Assembly (NCBI RefSeq): GCF_016909185.1
Contig: NZ_JAFBFH010000002.1
Span: 1 to 64,000, forward strand
DNA: 64,000 nucleotides
Origin: Siminovitchia thermophila
GTDB taxonomy: Bacteria; Bacillota; Bacilli; Bacillales; Bacillaceae_C
Reading direction: 5' to 3'
Part shown: positions 16,495 to 25,326 of the stretch, piece by piece
Layout: each line of letters starts with the position of its first letter
Position numbering within the stretch: position 1 is the first letter of the stretch
Program-made: the position numbers and the translations under genes
The notes under the pieces: generated by a model
Databases searched by the model: none
What the model saw: only the letters and a program-made list of their open reading frames with translations
What the model was told of the DNA's origin: nothing

Positions 16495-17047
16495 TAAAAT
16501 GCCTAGCTTCAATCTGCTATGAGACCTTCATTACATGCGCTTCCAACATCATCGAATTCTGTGCCATGGTGTTCTTGATGCCACTTCAATCTATTCCCGT
16601 TGCGCCCTTTAGAGTTTGAAAACACGAGCCGATTCCCTTCTTACCTAACTGGGCTTGGACCAGGCTCGCCAGCCTAGCTCGTAACCCGAATAGCAGGAAT
16701 ATCGCAAACGGGATTAGAGCGATTTCTCCAGAGTAGTTAGCAACGATCGTTCCGTTTGTCGGCAAAAACCAATTTTCCTCTCATGGATTGAAATACCCCA
16801 GCCTTCGGTGCGCAAAGAACGTCGCATTCTATTCCGCAATCTACCGCTTCGGGATTGATAATAATCGTTCATTTTTCTTTACAAACGTAATAACCACCTA
16901 TCCCAAACCGGATAGGTGGCTATTAAACTTTAAACAATTCAGCATAAATCGCAAGTCATAACGATTTTTAATATCCTTTTACACGCCAATGAAAAATTAT
17001 TAACGAGTTGAATTTAATAATCTCTCTTCTTCCCTCTGAAAGCCAGG
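16495..17047. other. Intergenic region with a short membrane-protein-like relic and a hairpin
   Basis: On the minus strand an open stretch of about 60 codons (16590-16775; NWFLPTNGTIVANYSG ... LIPFAIFLLFG) looks like a fragment of a membrane protein but has no start. CCACCTATCC / GGATAGGTGG (about 16889-16914) is a perfect 10-bp hairpin that may end transcription of the VOC gene at 17048. Confidence 0.4.
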
Positions 17048-17734
17048 CTATATCATCGTATTTTCAATAAAAAATTCAGATTCCTCATTCACACCTAAAA
17101 CAGTTTGTTTATCAAGTGTTATTTCCATTGGAAAAATGGCGGATGTCTTTTCCGAAAACAGCCATCTTCTCCCTACACCCGTTAATAGAATAAAAACGCC
17201 ATTTTCAATTTCTTGCATAAAACTTAAAGAAGAGTTCGTAATCGGATCATGATCACTTTCAAATATGTTGATTTTTTTCAAGCGCTCACCGACCCTTGGT
17301 GCATCTTGTACAACTAAACCAATTTCACTGATATTTAAAATATTATTTATTGAAAATGGGGATTCACAAATTGGATTTACATGATATCGAGCAATGAATT
17401 CTACTATATTTCCGGCTGGATCTGTACAATAACAAGCATGTGCAGGCCAAAATGAAAAGTCTGCCTCGTCTTCTCCGTCTTCTAGTAAAAGCGTTGTTTT
17501 TCCTTTCAACCATGCCTTTGCTTCTTGAAATTGATTGGCTGGAATATTGAAAGCAAAGTGATAATATGGTTCCCCCACCACATTTTCATTCGTAAATTCT
17601 AAAATGCTTGTTCCCGCTTGAATTTGAAAACTATTTGGCCCTTCCGCACACATAGAAAACTCTAAATCTCGCGTATAAAATCGTTTCATTTGTTCCAATT
17701 TATTTGTTTGTAACGTGAGTAATTTTATTTGCAA
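17048..17734 (-). CDS. VOC superfamily protein with two glyoxalase-like modules (CppA-like)
   Basis: 228 residues. The first half (LLTLQTNKLEQMKRFYTRDLEF ... YYHFAFNIPANQF ... YCTDPAGNIVEFIAR) is a complete vicinal-oxygen-chelate module with the His and the closing Glu that bind metal in this fold; the second half (ISEIGLVVQDAPRVGERL...) is a more diverged one. Enzymes of this fold act on lactoylglutathione, catechols or bind antibiotics; the exact role cannot be told. AAAGGGGG precedes two in-frame TTG codons; the second (17734) has the better spacing. It is followed on the same strand by the 16.9 kb hairpin. No operon partner is evident. Confidence 0.8.
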   Translation of the reverse strand: MQIKLLTLQTNKLEQMKRFYTRDLEFSMCAEGPNSFQIQAGTSILEFTNENVVGEPYYHFAFNIPANQFQEAKAWLKGKTTLLLEDGEDEADFSFWPAHACYCTDPAGNIVEFIARYHVNPICESPFSINNILNISEIGLVVQDAPRVGERLKKINIFESDHDPITNSSLSFMQEIENGVFILLTGVGRRWLFSEKTSAIFPMEITLDKQTVLGVNEESEFFIENTMI

Positions 17735-17948
17735 AAATATCAACCCCCTTTAAATGGCTCACTGAATATAAACTCCATTTTACTATATAGTTAAATTTTT
17801 TGATAGTTCAGGAATTTGTTTTTAACGTTACTATCATTTTCACTGGAATAGCTGCCACGCATACCAATCTAGCAGGAGAGATATTACCTCTCCTGCTAAA
17901 ATAAATTTCATGGGGAAAATAAGGAAAATCACTCGTTTTTCAATATAC

Positions 17949-18383
17949 CTAAAATGTACTTTGCACTTGGCTCACAACATCATCAAACGTCTTTTCCCTG
18001 TCTATCCTCATTGAAAGTGTGATTACATAACCATCAAGATCTCTCAACGTAAGCTCACGTGCGTTCCAGGGACGATCAATAGGACCTTCCACAATGAAGG
18101 CGTTGGCCGCACTTGCTTTTTCAGCATACAAATCAACATCTTCCACTGAAAAATGTAAAACAACTCCCTTCCCATTAGAACTCTTGTCATTTTCCTCCGA
18201 CTCTAACACCAACAAGATGTCTTGATACTTTTTACCTCGAATATGTGCCATTACAACATTTCCATCTTTGTCCGGCAACTCAAATACAGGTTCAAAGCCA
18301 AGCACATTTTTGTACCAAGACAGAGAAGTTTCCATATGACTGACAAAGAGCTTTACAAAAAAAGGCATAGGATAAAATTCCAT
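17949..18383 (-). CDS. VOC family (glyoxalase/bleomycin-resistance-like) protein
   Basis: 144 residues in one VOC module: FVKLFVSHMETSLSWYKNVLGF at the N-terminus, GVVLHFSVEDVDLYAEKA in the middle and ELTLRDLDGYVITLS near the end, where the family usually has DPDGN. Small single-module members act as dimers, as metal-dependent lyases or dioxygenases or as binders of toxic compounds. I start it at the ATG at 18383, seven bases after GGAGGG. Transcribed in the same direction as the two-module VOC gene, but 215 bp separate them. Substrate unknown. Confidence 0.8.
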   Translation of the reverse strand: MEFYPMPFFVKLFVSHMETSLSWYKNVLGFEPVFELPDKDGNVVMAHIRGKKYQDILLVLESEENDKSSNGKGVVLHFSVEDVDLYAEKASAANAFIVEGPIDRPWNARELTLRDLDGYVITLSMRIDREKTFDDVVSQVQSTF

Positions 18384-18791
18384 TGTGTTTCCCTCCATGA
18401 TTAAGATAAGTCGAATATAAACTATTACGCAGCGTGGGGGTCAAGCAGGCATTTCCATATTGAACAGACATGCCTAATAATCATTCTTATGTTGGATATT
18501 CCAATCCATGGATAAATACTTAATTTTTTCCCTTTTAGGAAAGATTTTGATGCATAAACAGCAAGCTTGAGGTACAATAGAGCTGATTCATAAGGCCTAT
18601 ATTTGCTCATATTGGTCAAAATACTAAAAATGTTTCATTAATAGAATTCAAGTACAGCAGTTTTTGCGGCCCCAAGGAATTACTTGAAGTTTGCTCTACA
18701 CCTCTTTACAGAAAACACCGAAATTTCTTGAAATAAAAGTGGGATGGGTTGTCCAATTGGCTGAGAATTGAAAGAATAGGAAGGGAAAACG
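18384..18791. other. Intergenic region upstream of the CapA-like gene
   Basis: A minus-strand frame (18425-18619, 64 codons) has no ribosome binding site and no recognisable similarity. Nothing else seen apart from GGAAGGG before the CapA-like start. Confidence 0.35.
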
Positions 18792-20294
18792 ATGACCAGG
18801 AAAAGAATAAGAAGATGGAAACTAAGAAAAAGGGGATTACTGACAATTTTTGTCACGTTGCTTGGGATAGGCATTATTATTTCGATTGTTACAGAAAATA
18901 AGCCAGCAATATCTGATGTTCAGAGTGCCAATAAGAAAATAGAAAAACCAGTTCTTACCAAAGAAGCTGTTGAAAGTCTCTCTAAACAAGCCGATGAGGT
19001 TTTAAAGCTGGTCGCCTCTTCGGGCGGATCAGCTGAAGCAGAACAAAAAATGAAAAAATTAATGTCTCAAATCAATCAATACAAGATGAAGGATGATGTC
19101 ATTGGACAATATATGAAAATGTTAAACTCCTCTTTAGAAGCTGTTCATTCCTATCGAAAGGCGGATACTGATGAAAAAGTGTTGGGTCAGGTGTATCCAG
19201 ACTATCTCACTGCTCTGGAAAAATTAAAAGAAACAGATTCTTCACTAAGTTTGGAAGAAATCGATCAATTCGTGTGGTTTTATGCCGCGGCGGCTAATTA
19301 CGAGCAGGGACAAAGGAAGCCTGAAGAAATTACGATTAGCATGGTGGGCGATAATTCGTTCGGCACATATCCGGAAGCCCCTGAGCATTTGCAGTTCGAT
19401 TATGTGTTTGAAAAGAATAATGGTGATAATCAATATGTATATAAAAACAGCCTTCCATGGTTTCATTCCGATGACTACACCGTGATCAATGCGGAAAGTG
19501 CTTTTACAACGGAGACGAAGGCCCAACAAAAAATGTGGAGAATTAAAAGCCATCCCAAGTATGCGGCCTTTTTACCGGCAAGCGGAATAGAAGCGGCTAA
19601 TTTGGCAAACAATCATACAATGGATTATTTTGAGGCGGGATATCATGATACATTAAAAGCTTTTGAGGAACAAGATGTGGCTGTTTTTAATGAAGGTATG
19701 CCGCTCATTGTAAACATTAAAGATATTGAAACAGTTTTTCTAGGTTACGATTACCGCTACAGAAAATCTGCCGATACATACCTCCACAATATTATTAAGG
19801 ATGTTAAAAAATATAAAAGAAAAGATAATTTAGTGATCGTCAATATGCATTGGGGAATTGAATACAAGCAAACACCCGTTGCCTATCAAACCAAATTCGG
19901 TCGTGCCGCTTTGGATGCCGGAGCTGATATTATCGTCGGCCATCATCCTCATTGTTTGCAAAGCATTGAAAAGTACAATGGGAAGTATATCATATACAGC
20001 ATGGGAGACTATGCGTTTGGTGCCGACCCAACATTAAAATCACGTGAAACAGCGATCTTCCGTCTCACCTTTGCAAAGGAAAACGGTTCGGTAGTCACAA
20101 AAGGGCTGAGAATTGCCCCGGCTCTCGAAAATTCAAATAATAGCGAAACAGAAAATAACTATCAGCCGCTCCCGGTATTTGGCGAGAAAGCGAAGGAAAT
20201 CGTGGATGAATTAACGAGGATAAGCACCCTTATCCCGAATGGTGTCAGTGAGATTGATTATTTTGACCCTTTTCTTGAAAAGGAAACTAAATAA
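18792..20294 (+). CDS. CapA-like metallophosphatase-fold protein (poly-gamma-glutamate synthesis family)
   Basis: 500 residues. A basic N-terminus and one membrane helix (about 13-32) anchor it with the bulk outside. Residues about 35-175 form a helical, charged region not seen in minimal CapA proteins; then come the PGA_cap motifs: GDNSFG (about 186), NAESAF, LANNHTMDY (about 271), NMHWGIEY (about 353) and GHHPHCLQ (about 383). CapA proteins help export or anchor poly-gamma-glutamate, but many stand-alone members have unknown roles; capB/capC partners are absent here, so capsule synthesis is unlikely from this locus alone. GGAAGGG lies before the ATG. A hairpin follows the stop. Confidence 0.85.
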   Translation: MTRKRIRRWKLRKRGLLTIFVTLLGIGIIISIVTENKPAISDVQSANKKIEKPVLTKEAVESLSKQADEVLKLVASSGGSAEAEQKMKKLMSQINQYKMKDDVIGQYMKMLNSSLEAVHSYRKADTDEKVLGQVYPDYLTALEKLKETDSSLSLEEIDQFVWFYAAAANYEQGQRKPEEITISMVGDNSFGTYPEAPEHLQFDYVFEKNNGDNQYVYKNSLPWFHSDDYTVINAESAFTTETKAQQKMWRIKSHPKYAAFLPASGIEAANLANNHTMDYFEAGYHDTLKAFEEQDVAVFNEGMPLIVNIKDIETVFLGYDYRYRKSADTYLHNIIKDVKKYKRKDNLVIVNMHWGIEYKQTPVAYQTKFGRAALDAGADIIVGHHPHCLQSIEKYNGKYIIYSMGDYAFGADPTLKSRETAIFRLTFAKENGSVVTKGLRIAPALENSNNSETENNYQPLPVFGEKAKEIVDELTRISTLIPNGVSEIDYFDPFLEKETK

Positions 20295-20297
20295 TGA

Positions 20298-20335
20298 GCT
20301 GTCCAAAAGCCGGTTACTCAGGCTTGCGGACAGCC
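20298..20335 (+). terminator. Hairpin after the CapA-like gene
   Basis: GCTGTCC pairs with GGACAGC, with an inner AAGCC/GGCTT stem, directly after the stop. The following tract (CCTTATATATTCG) is poor in T, so termination may be weak. Confidence 0.45.
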
Positions 20336-20887
20336 CTTATATATTCGTTTTATAAAATCGCAATAATGAGAAGCACTAACAGAATAGCTTTTTTCCTGTG
20401 AAAAACACTTGATAGCCCCTATGTTTAATAACAAAACGATCGCTCATTCATCATTTACAATGATCAAAGTATGCTTCATTTTAGTAAAAGACCTACTATC
20501 GTGCTTCATGTAACAAATTTCTCAAGAAACGATCAACAATAGCAATCCGAACAGCAGCAAATCCCCCCACCCTCCCTTTATTAAAAAGGACACATTCTAG
20601 CTTGCAGTAAAGCTCACTGGATGAAAAGAGAATAACTTCGAGCTTATTTATACTTAAATCCATGAATGAGACTTCCAACTGCATTGCCATATTAAATAAA
20701 GCGAGCCAAGATCCAAACCATCTAATCCCCTTATCTTTTCAAAACTTTATTCTCTTTGAAACAAAGGGATGGTTCTCCTGCTTCATCGCTTGTGAAAATT
20801 GGCCAGCTTGGTGTTTCTTGAAAAAATTGAAACTTACATATTGTATATTCGTATTACATATTAAATAAGATTGGGGAGGTGATTTTA
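20336..20887. other. Intergenic region without recognisable gene
   Basis: Frames of 60-75 codons on both strands lack ribosome binding sites. GGGGAGGTGA at the right end belongs to the zinc-ribbon gene. Confidence 0.35.
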
Positions 20888-21088
20888 ATGAGTGATCAAA
20901 CATTAACATGTAAATCATGTGGAGGTTCTTCCTTTGCTGTAGGGCAATTGGGACATGGCTATGCAAATATCAGACCAGTGAACAAAAAGCTAACAACAGG
21001 TTCACCAATCCTGCTCACCTATTGCCAAGATTGTGGGGAAGTCGCTTCCATAAAAGTAAAAGAACTCTGTAATTTAAAGCAATATTAA
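20888..21088 (+). CDS. Small zinc-ribbon protein
   Basis: 66 residues with two CxxC pairs, CKSCGG (about residue 8) and CQDCGE (about 50), and between them GQLGHGYANIRPVNKK, followed by SIKVKE. The pattern matches short Bacillus zinc-ribbon proteins that are sometimes misnamed as transcription factor TFIIIB-like. A single bound zinc and a structural or nucleic-acid-binding role are likely, but function is unknown. The ATG at 20888 follows GGGGAGGTGATTTTA, which rules for it over the in-frame codon nine bases earlier. Confidence 0.75.
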   Translation: MSDQTLTCKSCGGSSFAVGQLGHGYANIRPVNKKLTTGSPILLTYCQDCGEVASIKVKELCNLKQY

Positions 21089-21522
21089 CATGTTTATTGC
21101 TCGATCTTCTGATTTAAAATAAACCCGATGAATTGATATTAAAGGGATATATACACTTTCATGAGCATGTCTTGCGAATGTCAGCAATGCCCGCAATGAA
21201 TGTTGATTTGTTCGTCGGCTAAAAGATGTTCTGCCAATAATGAATCTCTTCTCAATTTCTTCCGTTTTCCCTTCACAATGCATCCTTCCCGAAAAAGTGG
21301 CAGCCACTATCTGCCCGAGCATTTCTTGACCTATCACCTCTCTGTTCATTAAGAGAACCTTGAGGATCGGGTGCGGACGGAAGCAATTTTCCTAGGTCAA
21401 GTGCCAAGGGAAATTTTTTTACTGATGAAAAAACGATGGCAAAATGAATTACTAAGCATTATAATAATACATATCACCCGATACATATTACATGTTTTAT
21501 ATAAGAGAAAGGAGATTTAACG
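21089..21522. other. Intergenic region without a supported gene
   Basis: A 91-codon minus-strand frame (21074-21349) lacks a ribosome binding site, overlaps the zinc-ribbon gene and looks non-coding. AAAGGAGAT at the right end serves the TetR gene. Confidence 0.35.
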
Positions 21523-22119
21523 ATGGCCCCGCCGAAAAAATTTACACGGCAAAAAATTATCGATACCGCATTCGAGATTGCCAAAGCCGAAGGAATTGAC
21601 GCCATCACGATCCGAAAAATAGCCGCAAAATTAGGCAGTTCTATCGCTCCAATTTACGTTAACTTCACGGATGTCGAACAATTGATTCAAGAGGTCGTAG
21701 CTAAAACCTTGGAAGTGTCAAGGCAATTGTTAAGCGAACAGCAATCGGGAGAGCCGTTCCGCGACATCGGAATCGCAAGTATTCGTTTCGCAAAAGAATA
21801 CAGTGTACTGTTCAGAGATTTGGTTATGAAAAACAATAGTCATATGAAGCACAATGAAGACCACGTGAACATCTTGGTTCAGCAGATGAAGAGCGATCCG
21901 CTTCTTAAAGGCTTTTCCGATGAGGAGCTAAAGCAAATTTTGCTCAAGATGCAAATTTTTCAAACCGGTTTGTCGGTGATGGTAGCAAACGACTTGCTGC
22001 CTGACGACTTTAACGAGGAGAAAATGATAGAAATGCTTGACCGCACCGCGGATGATGTCATCACCGCCGCACGTTTACGCCAAAGTAACCAAATGTCAGA
22101 GGGGGAAAATTTACGATGA
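21523..22119 (+). CDS. TetR/AcrR family repressor
   Basis: 198 residues. N-terminal TetR helix-turn-helix at about 9-55 (RQKIIDTAFEIAKAEGIDAITIRKIAAKLGSSIAPIYVNFTD), then a helical ligand-binding domain typical of the TetR_C group found beside serine hydrolases. Its stop overlaps the ATG of the beta-lactamase-like gene (ATGA), so both are translated from one message and it probably represses its own operon in response to a small molecule. AAAGGAGAT lies before the ATG. Length is normal. Confidence 0.9.
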   Translation: MAPPKKFTRQKIIDTAFEIAKAEGIDAITIRKIAAKLGSSIAPIYVNFTDVEQLIQEVVAKTLEVSRQLLSEQQSGEPFRDIGIASIRFAKEYSVLFRDLVMKNNSHMKHNEDHVNILVQQMKSDPLLKGFSDEELKQILLKMQIFQTGLSVMVANDLLPDDFNEEKMIEMLDRTADDVITAARLRQSNQMSEGENLR

Positions 22120-23144
22120 ATCATAAGCTGACACAGTCGCTTCTTGATGCGTACATGTCCAAGGTCATTTCCAGAAAAAACATCCACGGTGCCGTGATTT
22201 GCGTAGAAAATGGAAGCGGCGCATTGTCTTTCACCAGCAGTGCGGGAAACATCCAGCCTTCTGATTTCTACTTTCTCGCAAGCGTCACGAAATTGTATGT
22301 TACTGCGGTCATGTTGAGATTAAGAGCGCAAAACCGTTTGCGGCTAGAAGATAAAATAAGCAGATATCTCCCCACGGACATGACAAGCGGCCTCCATGTC
22401 TATAAAGGAATCGATTACACACAAGCCATTACGATTAAACATCTCATGTCCAATACAAGCGGATTGCCCGATTACTTCTCAAATGATGTCTTTAGCGAAT
22501 TTCTTAGCGGTAAAGATCAAGCGTGGTCATTGGAGAAGACGCTCACGCTGATCAAACAAAAAAAGCCTAGATTTATGCCGGGACAAAAAGGAAAGGCACA
22601 ATACTCCGACACCAATTACCAGTTATTAGGCATTATCATCGAAGCAGTAACAGGCACAAGCGTCAAAGATGTGTTTAAACAGTTTATTTTTGACGAGCTC
22701 GGGCTAGAGGAAACGTATGTATTCGAGGATGTGAACGACTCGCGTCCAGTTCCTCTCTACTATAAATCGAAACCGCTCCATCTGCCCTGCTACATGGCAT
22801 CAATTGCTTCGGAAGGAGGAATCGTCGCCACCGCGAAAGACACGATGACTTTTTTAAAAGCTTTTTTCAACGGGCATTTCTTCTCGAGGCAAGAATTGTC
22901 CGAGCTGCAAAAAAACTGGAATCTCCTCTTTTTACCGGGCACCTTTTATTACGGAGTCGGAATATCCCGGCAACCCTTGTCATTAAGGGGGCTAAAAAAG
23001 GGATTGCTGGGACATTGGGGCCAATCGGGGGCTTTCGCATTCCATGATCCCGAGAAAGATCTTTATTTTACAGGCACAGTTAATGAAGTTACAGGACATA
23101 GCGCCGCTGCGCGGTTAATGAATAAAATTAAGAAGTCGGCCTAG
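22116..23144 (+). CDS. Serine hydrolase of the beta-lactamase (class C / PBP4*-like) family
   Basis: 342 residues with the three active-site elements of the penicillin-recognising fold: S56-x-x-K59 (ASVTKL), a Tyr motif YSDTNY near residue 162-167, and HWGQSG near 298 in place of KTG. Class C-like hydrolases without a signal peptide, as here, often act as esterases or D-aminopeptidases rather than true beta-lactamases. It follows the TetR gene with a 4-base overlap. Nothing after it can be assigned to the operon; a truncated hairpin element (R2) starts 80 bp downstream. Confidence 0.85.
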   Translation: MNHKLTQSLLDAYMSKVISRKNIHGAVICVENGSGALSFTSSAGNIQPSDFYFLASVTKLYVTAVMLRLRAQNRLRLEDKISRYLPTDMTSGLHVYKGIDYTQAITIKHLMSNTSGLPDYFSNDVFSEFLSGKDQAWSLEKTLTLIKQKKPRFMPGQKGKAQYSDTNYQLLGIIIEAVTGTSVKDVFKQFIFDELGLEETYVFEDVNDSRPVPLYYKSKPLHLPCYMASIASEGGIVATAKDTMTFLKAFFNGHFFSRQELSELQKNWNLLFLPGTFYYGVGISRQPLSLRGLKKGLLGHWGQSGAFAFHDPEKDLYFTGTVNEVTGHSAAARLMNKIKKSA

Positions 23145-23223
23145 AGGGTAATCGTGTAGCATGTCCCATAACAGGATTCCTGGACACTTTGTCGGTTTGC
23201 CGCAAATGATATACGCGGATAAA

Positions 23224-23318
23224 GTGAAACTTCATTCAGTAGTAGTTTTCTTCCATCTCCTACTGAATGTTAGTTGAACCAATCGGGCATTTAGGTGCCG
23301 TTTTCTCCCACTTAGACC
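23224..23318 (-). mobile_element. Hairpin element R2, truncated
   Basis: Keeps the hairpin CATTCAGTAGGAG / CTACTACTGAATG (one base changed), the CCCGATTGGTTCAAC box and the first half of the second stem, then breaks off at CTTAGACC where unrelated DNA begins. The CCCGCA end is lost. Confidence 0.6.
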
Positions 23319-23470
23319 AATTTTCTTTGGGGAACGCGCCGTCCTGGCCACGAGCCAACGTCAATTCTAAGTTTGATAGACATTCAAATGTCCCATTTAC
23401 TCAAACAGCCCTATGAAGGTAAAAAGGGGTCGTCAGAAAAGTCATGTTGCAGCTTGAAAACTAAAAAACC

Positions 23471-23508
23471 AAACCCAAGATTGCCGTAAAATCAACATTC
23501 TTGGGTTT
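23471..23508. terminator. Bidirectional terminator between convergent genes
   Basis: AAACCCAAGA (23471-23480) pairs exactly with TCTTGGGTTT (23499-23508) and is flanked by A-rich and T-rich tracts. It lies between the ends of the serine hydrolase and the GyrI-like gene. An insertion sequence end is an alternative. Confidence 0.5.
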
Positions 23509-23559
23509 TACATTTTAGTGCACTTACTCTAAATTGAACTTTTTAAACAGCCGCTTTTA

Positions 23560-24036
23560 TTATTTGTTACTATTTTTAGGCAATACTGGTACCCACAGTT
23601 CGTTTCTTGGTTTGTGCTTTGGCGGGTAAAAACATTCGATACAAGGTATGTCGGCAAGTTCGTATCCAGAAGCGGGAACCCATTCGGCATATAAACGTTT
23701 CCTTACTTCCGCTATATTCGGAAAAACTGCCCAATCAGCATGGGTAATAGAAAGGCTCTCCATATCATTAGGGACATCTCCATCGTAGCGTACTCCCATA
23801 AAATACGTGAATTCTTCATCCATGATGGCTGCTTCGTTACCGCAAACCCCCAAAAGACTTTCAAGTGTACATTTTGGATTTTCCCAGGACATATCTATCA
23901 ACTGCTGCGTAAAACCATCTTTTTTGGCGTTATTCCAAAGAGTAGGAATAGTTTTAAAAGCGCTATTTGTCTTCACTGACTTGCCCTTCCCTACAATCCT
24001 TAATTCAAAATCAAGCTTCTGAATTCGATACTCCAT
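23560..24036 (-). CDS. GyrI-like / AraC effector-binding domain protein
   Basis: 158 residues. The order of segments (YRIQKLDFELRIVGKGKSV ... TIPTLWNNAKKDG ... LLGVCGNEA ... FTYFMGVRYDG ... HADWAVFPNIAEVRKRLYAEWVPASGYELADIPCIECFYP) is that of GyrI-like small-molecule-binding domains, also found as the C-terminal domain of AraC/MerR regulators; the Pro-x-x-Glu and the late Trp and Tyr fit. Stand-alone members bind hydrophobic cations or act as DNA gyrase inhibitors or toxin-binding proteins. AAGGAGATACGAG precedes the ATG. No DNA-binding domain is present. Monocistronic. Confidence 0.8.
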   Translation of the reverse strand: MEYRIQKLDFELRIVGKGKSVKTNSAFKTIPTLWNNAKKDGFTQQLIDMSWENPKCTLESLLGVCGNEAAIMDEEFTYFMGVRYDGDVPNDMESLSITHADWAVFPNIAEVRKRLYAEWVPASGYELADIPCIECFYPPKHKPRNELWVPVLPKNSNK

Positions 24037-24543
24037 CTCGTATCTCCTTTTATTGAAATTTGAAGAAAGTCTTTGACAAGCTTAAGTATGTAATTGGCTA
24101 TATCCAAAATGTATGAAGCAAGCATCATGGCTGCAAATATATCCCAAAAATATATACCCTCCTTTTCAATACGTCTGCATTTTGTCCATTTTGGAAAAAT
24201 AGATTGAAAAATGTCTTCTCATATAGGAACTAGTGACAAATATTTTACCTCGATGCTTTCCAACATATTGCTTTCTAATCCTTAAACTAAGCCAATACTG
24301 TAAGATTGCTTTTGAAATTTCCCTATCTACGATCCTTTACATTCATCGTAAGAAGTGCTTCTTAAACCGTATTCCAAATATCCAATCGCATGCGGCAGGG
24401 GATGAATAGTAAGTATTAGGAACCAACGAAGCAATCTACTTGAATAATCACCATAATCGAATTGTGTGACACCCATTTTTAAGCATCCCAATTCTTTGAC
24501 TCACATGCTATAATACAAACAAATGAAATAAGGTTCCTTACTT
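24037..24543. other. Intergenic region ending in a promoter
   Basis: No gene recognised. An extended -10 sequence, TGCTATAAT (24506-24514), lies 30 bases before a small plus-strand ORF; the -35 is poor, as usual for extended -10 promoters. Confidence 0.4.
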
Positions 24544-24657
24544 ATGTCGTGGGTCATTGCATTGGCTGTATCTGCTTGTGCATTATTTCTTGTCAGTAAT
24601 GCTGAATCGAAAATAAGAAAACTAGAAAAGAGAGTTTCAGAATTGGAGAAACAATGA
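24544..24657 (+). CDS. Small membrane protein with coiled-coil tail (37 aa)
   Basis: MSWVIALAVSACALFLVSN forms one membrane helix and is followed by a heptad-like charged tail (KIRKLEKRVSELEKQ). This helix-plus-short-coiled-coil design is common among small Bacillus membrane proteins, many of unknown role. An extended -10 promoter lies about 30 bases upstream; the ribosome binding site (AAGG) is weak. Its stop overlaps the start of a second small ORF. Confidence 0.5.
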   Translation: MSWVIALAVSACALFLVSNAESKIRKLEKRVSELEKQ

Positions 24658-24740
24658 TAGGATCCATACAACGTAACAATGCCGATGAAGTAGCAATTGG
24701 TTATGCATTTTCCTGCGTTCATGAAAAGCATCAAGATTAG
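24654..24740 (+). CDS. Very small protein coupled to the preceding one (28 aa)
   Basis: Starts in an ATGATAG overlap with the 37-residue ORF, with GGAG five bases upstream, and encodes MIGSIQRNNADEVAIGYAFS plus eight residues. The spacing argues for translational coupling. No family recognised; it could be a chance frame. Confidence 0.35.
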   Translation: MIGSIQRNNADEVAIGYAFSCVHEKHQD

Positions 24741-24774
24741 GGTTGTTTTCCGAAAATTGCGACCTTGAATTCAA

Positions 24775-25209
24775 TTATAACATCTTTTTAAAACAAATAA
24801 TCCGATTGGCTTCACTAAATCCCAATTTAAGATGTACCGCTAAGCTTTCCCTATTTTCTAATTCACAATCACTGGCAAACTCCTGGCAACTCTTTTTCTT
24901 GGCCCAACGTTCACAAGCATGAACTAATTTTTTCGCATAGCCTTGCTGGCGGAATGCTTCCTTAACATAAAGCCCTTCTAGATATCCTACCGGACTTGAA
25001 CTTGTCCCTTCAACATAATCGTAGCGCAATTGGCATTGTGCAAATCCTATTGCGTCGTCGCCATGATAAGCCAAGATCACAACGGCATCCCGCTGCTCAA
25101 TCAGCCCGCTCATTTCTTGTATAAATTCCTGTAAGGTGTGCTCGGGCCAAAGCAGCAAAGCAAGTCGGGCCGCATCTTCCGTTTCTGATATTGTCGCCTC
25201 TTTCAGCAT
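24775..25209 (-). CDS. AAC(6')-type GNAT acetyltransferase (possible aminoglycoside 6'-N-acetyltransferase)
   Basis: 144 residues. The stretch LRYDYVEGTSSSPVGYLEGL, then YVKEAFRQQGYAKKLV (acetyl-CoA loop), then EFASDCELENRESLAVH and the end GFSEANRIICFKKML closely follow chromosomal AAC(6')-I enzymes, which acetylate the 6'-amino group of aminoglycosides in the cytoplasm. The YxEG, ASDCELxN and RIICF elements are characteristic of that group rather than of generic GNATs. The ATG at 25209 follows GGAGGTG; the longer frame does not have one. It lies next to a second GNAT gene on the same strand, 118 bp apart. Whether it gives resistance depends on expression and specificity. Confidence 0.8.
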   Translation of the reverse strand: MLKEATISETEDAARLALLLWPEHTLQEFIQEMSGLIEQRDAVVILAYHGDDAIGFAQCQLRYDYVEGTSSSPVGYLEGLYVKEAFRQQGYAKKLVHACERWAKKKSCQEFASDCELENRESLAVHLKLGFSEANRIICFKKML

Positions 25210-25326
25210 ACAAACACCTCCAAATGAATTTTCAATAAACCGCCGCTGAAACACCGAGTTTATCATAACAACTTGATTTTAAAACAGTTCGGCCAAGTGA
25301 AAACTCTGTCCAGAGATCAGTTCCCC

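Noticed and set aside
16780..16832. GGATTGAAAT followed by GTCGCATTC, resembling parts of a CRISPR repeat
   Set aside because: The pieces are in the wrong order and 40 bases apart, and the middle of the repeat is absent; taken as chance.
21074..21349. 91-codon minus-strand frame
   Set aside because: Overlaps the zinc-ribbon gene, lacks a ribosome binding site and shows no family pattern.
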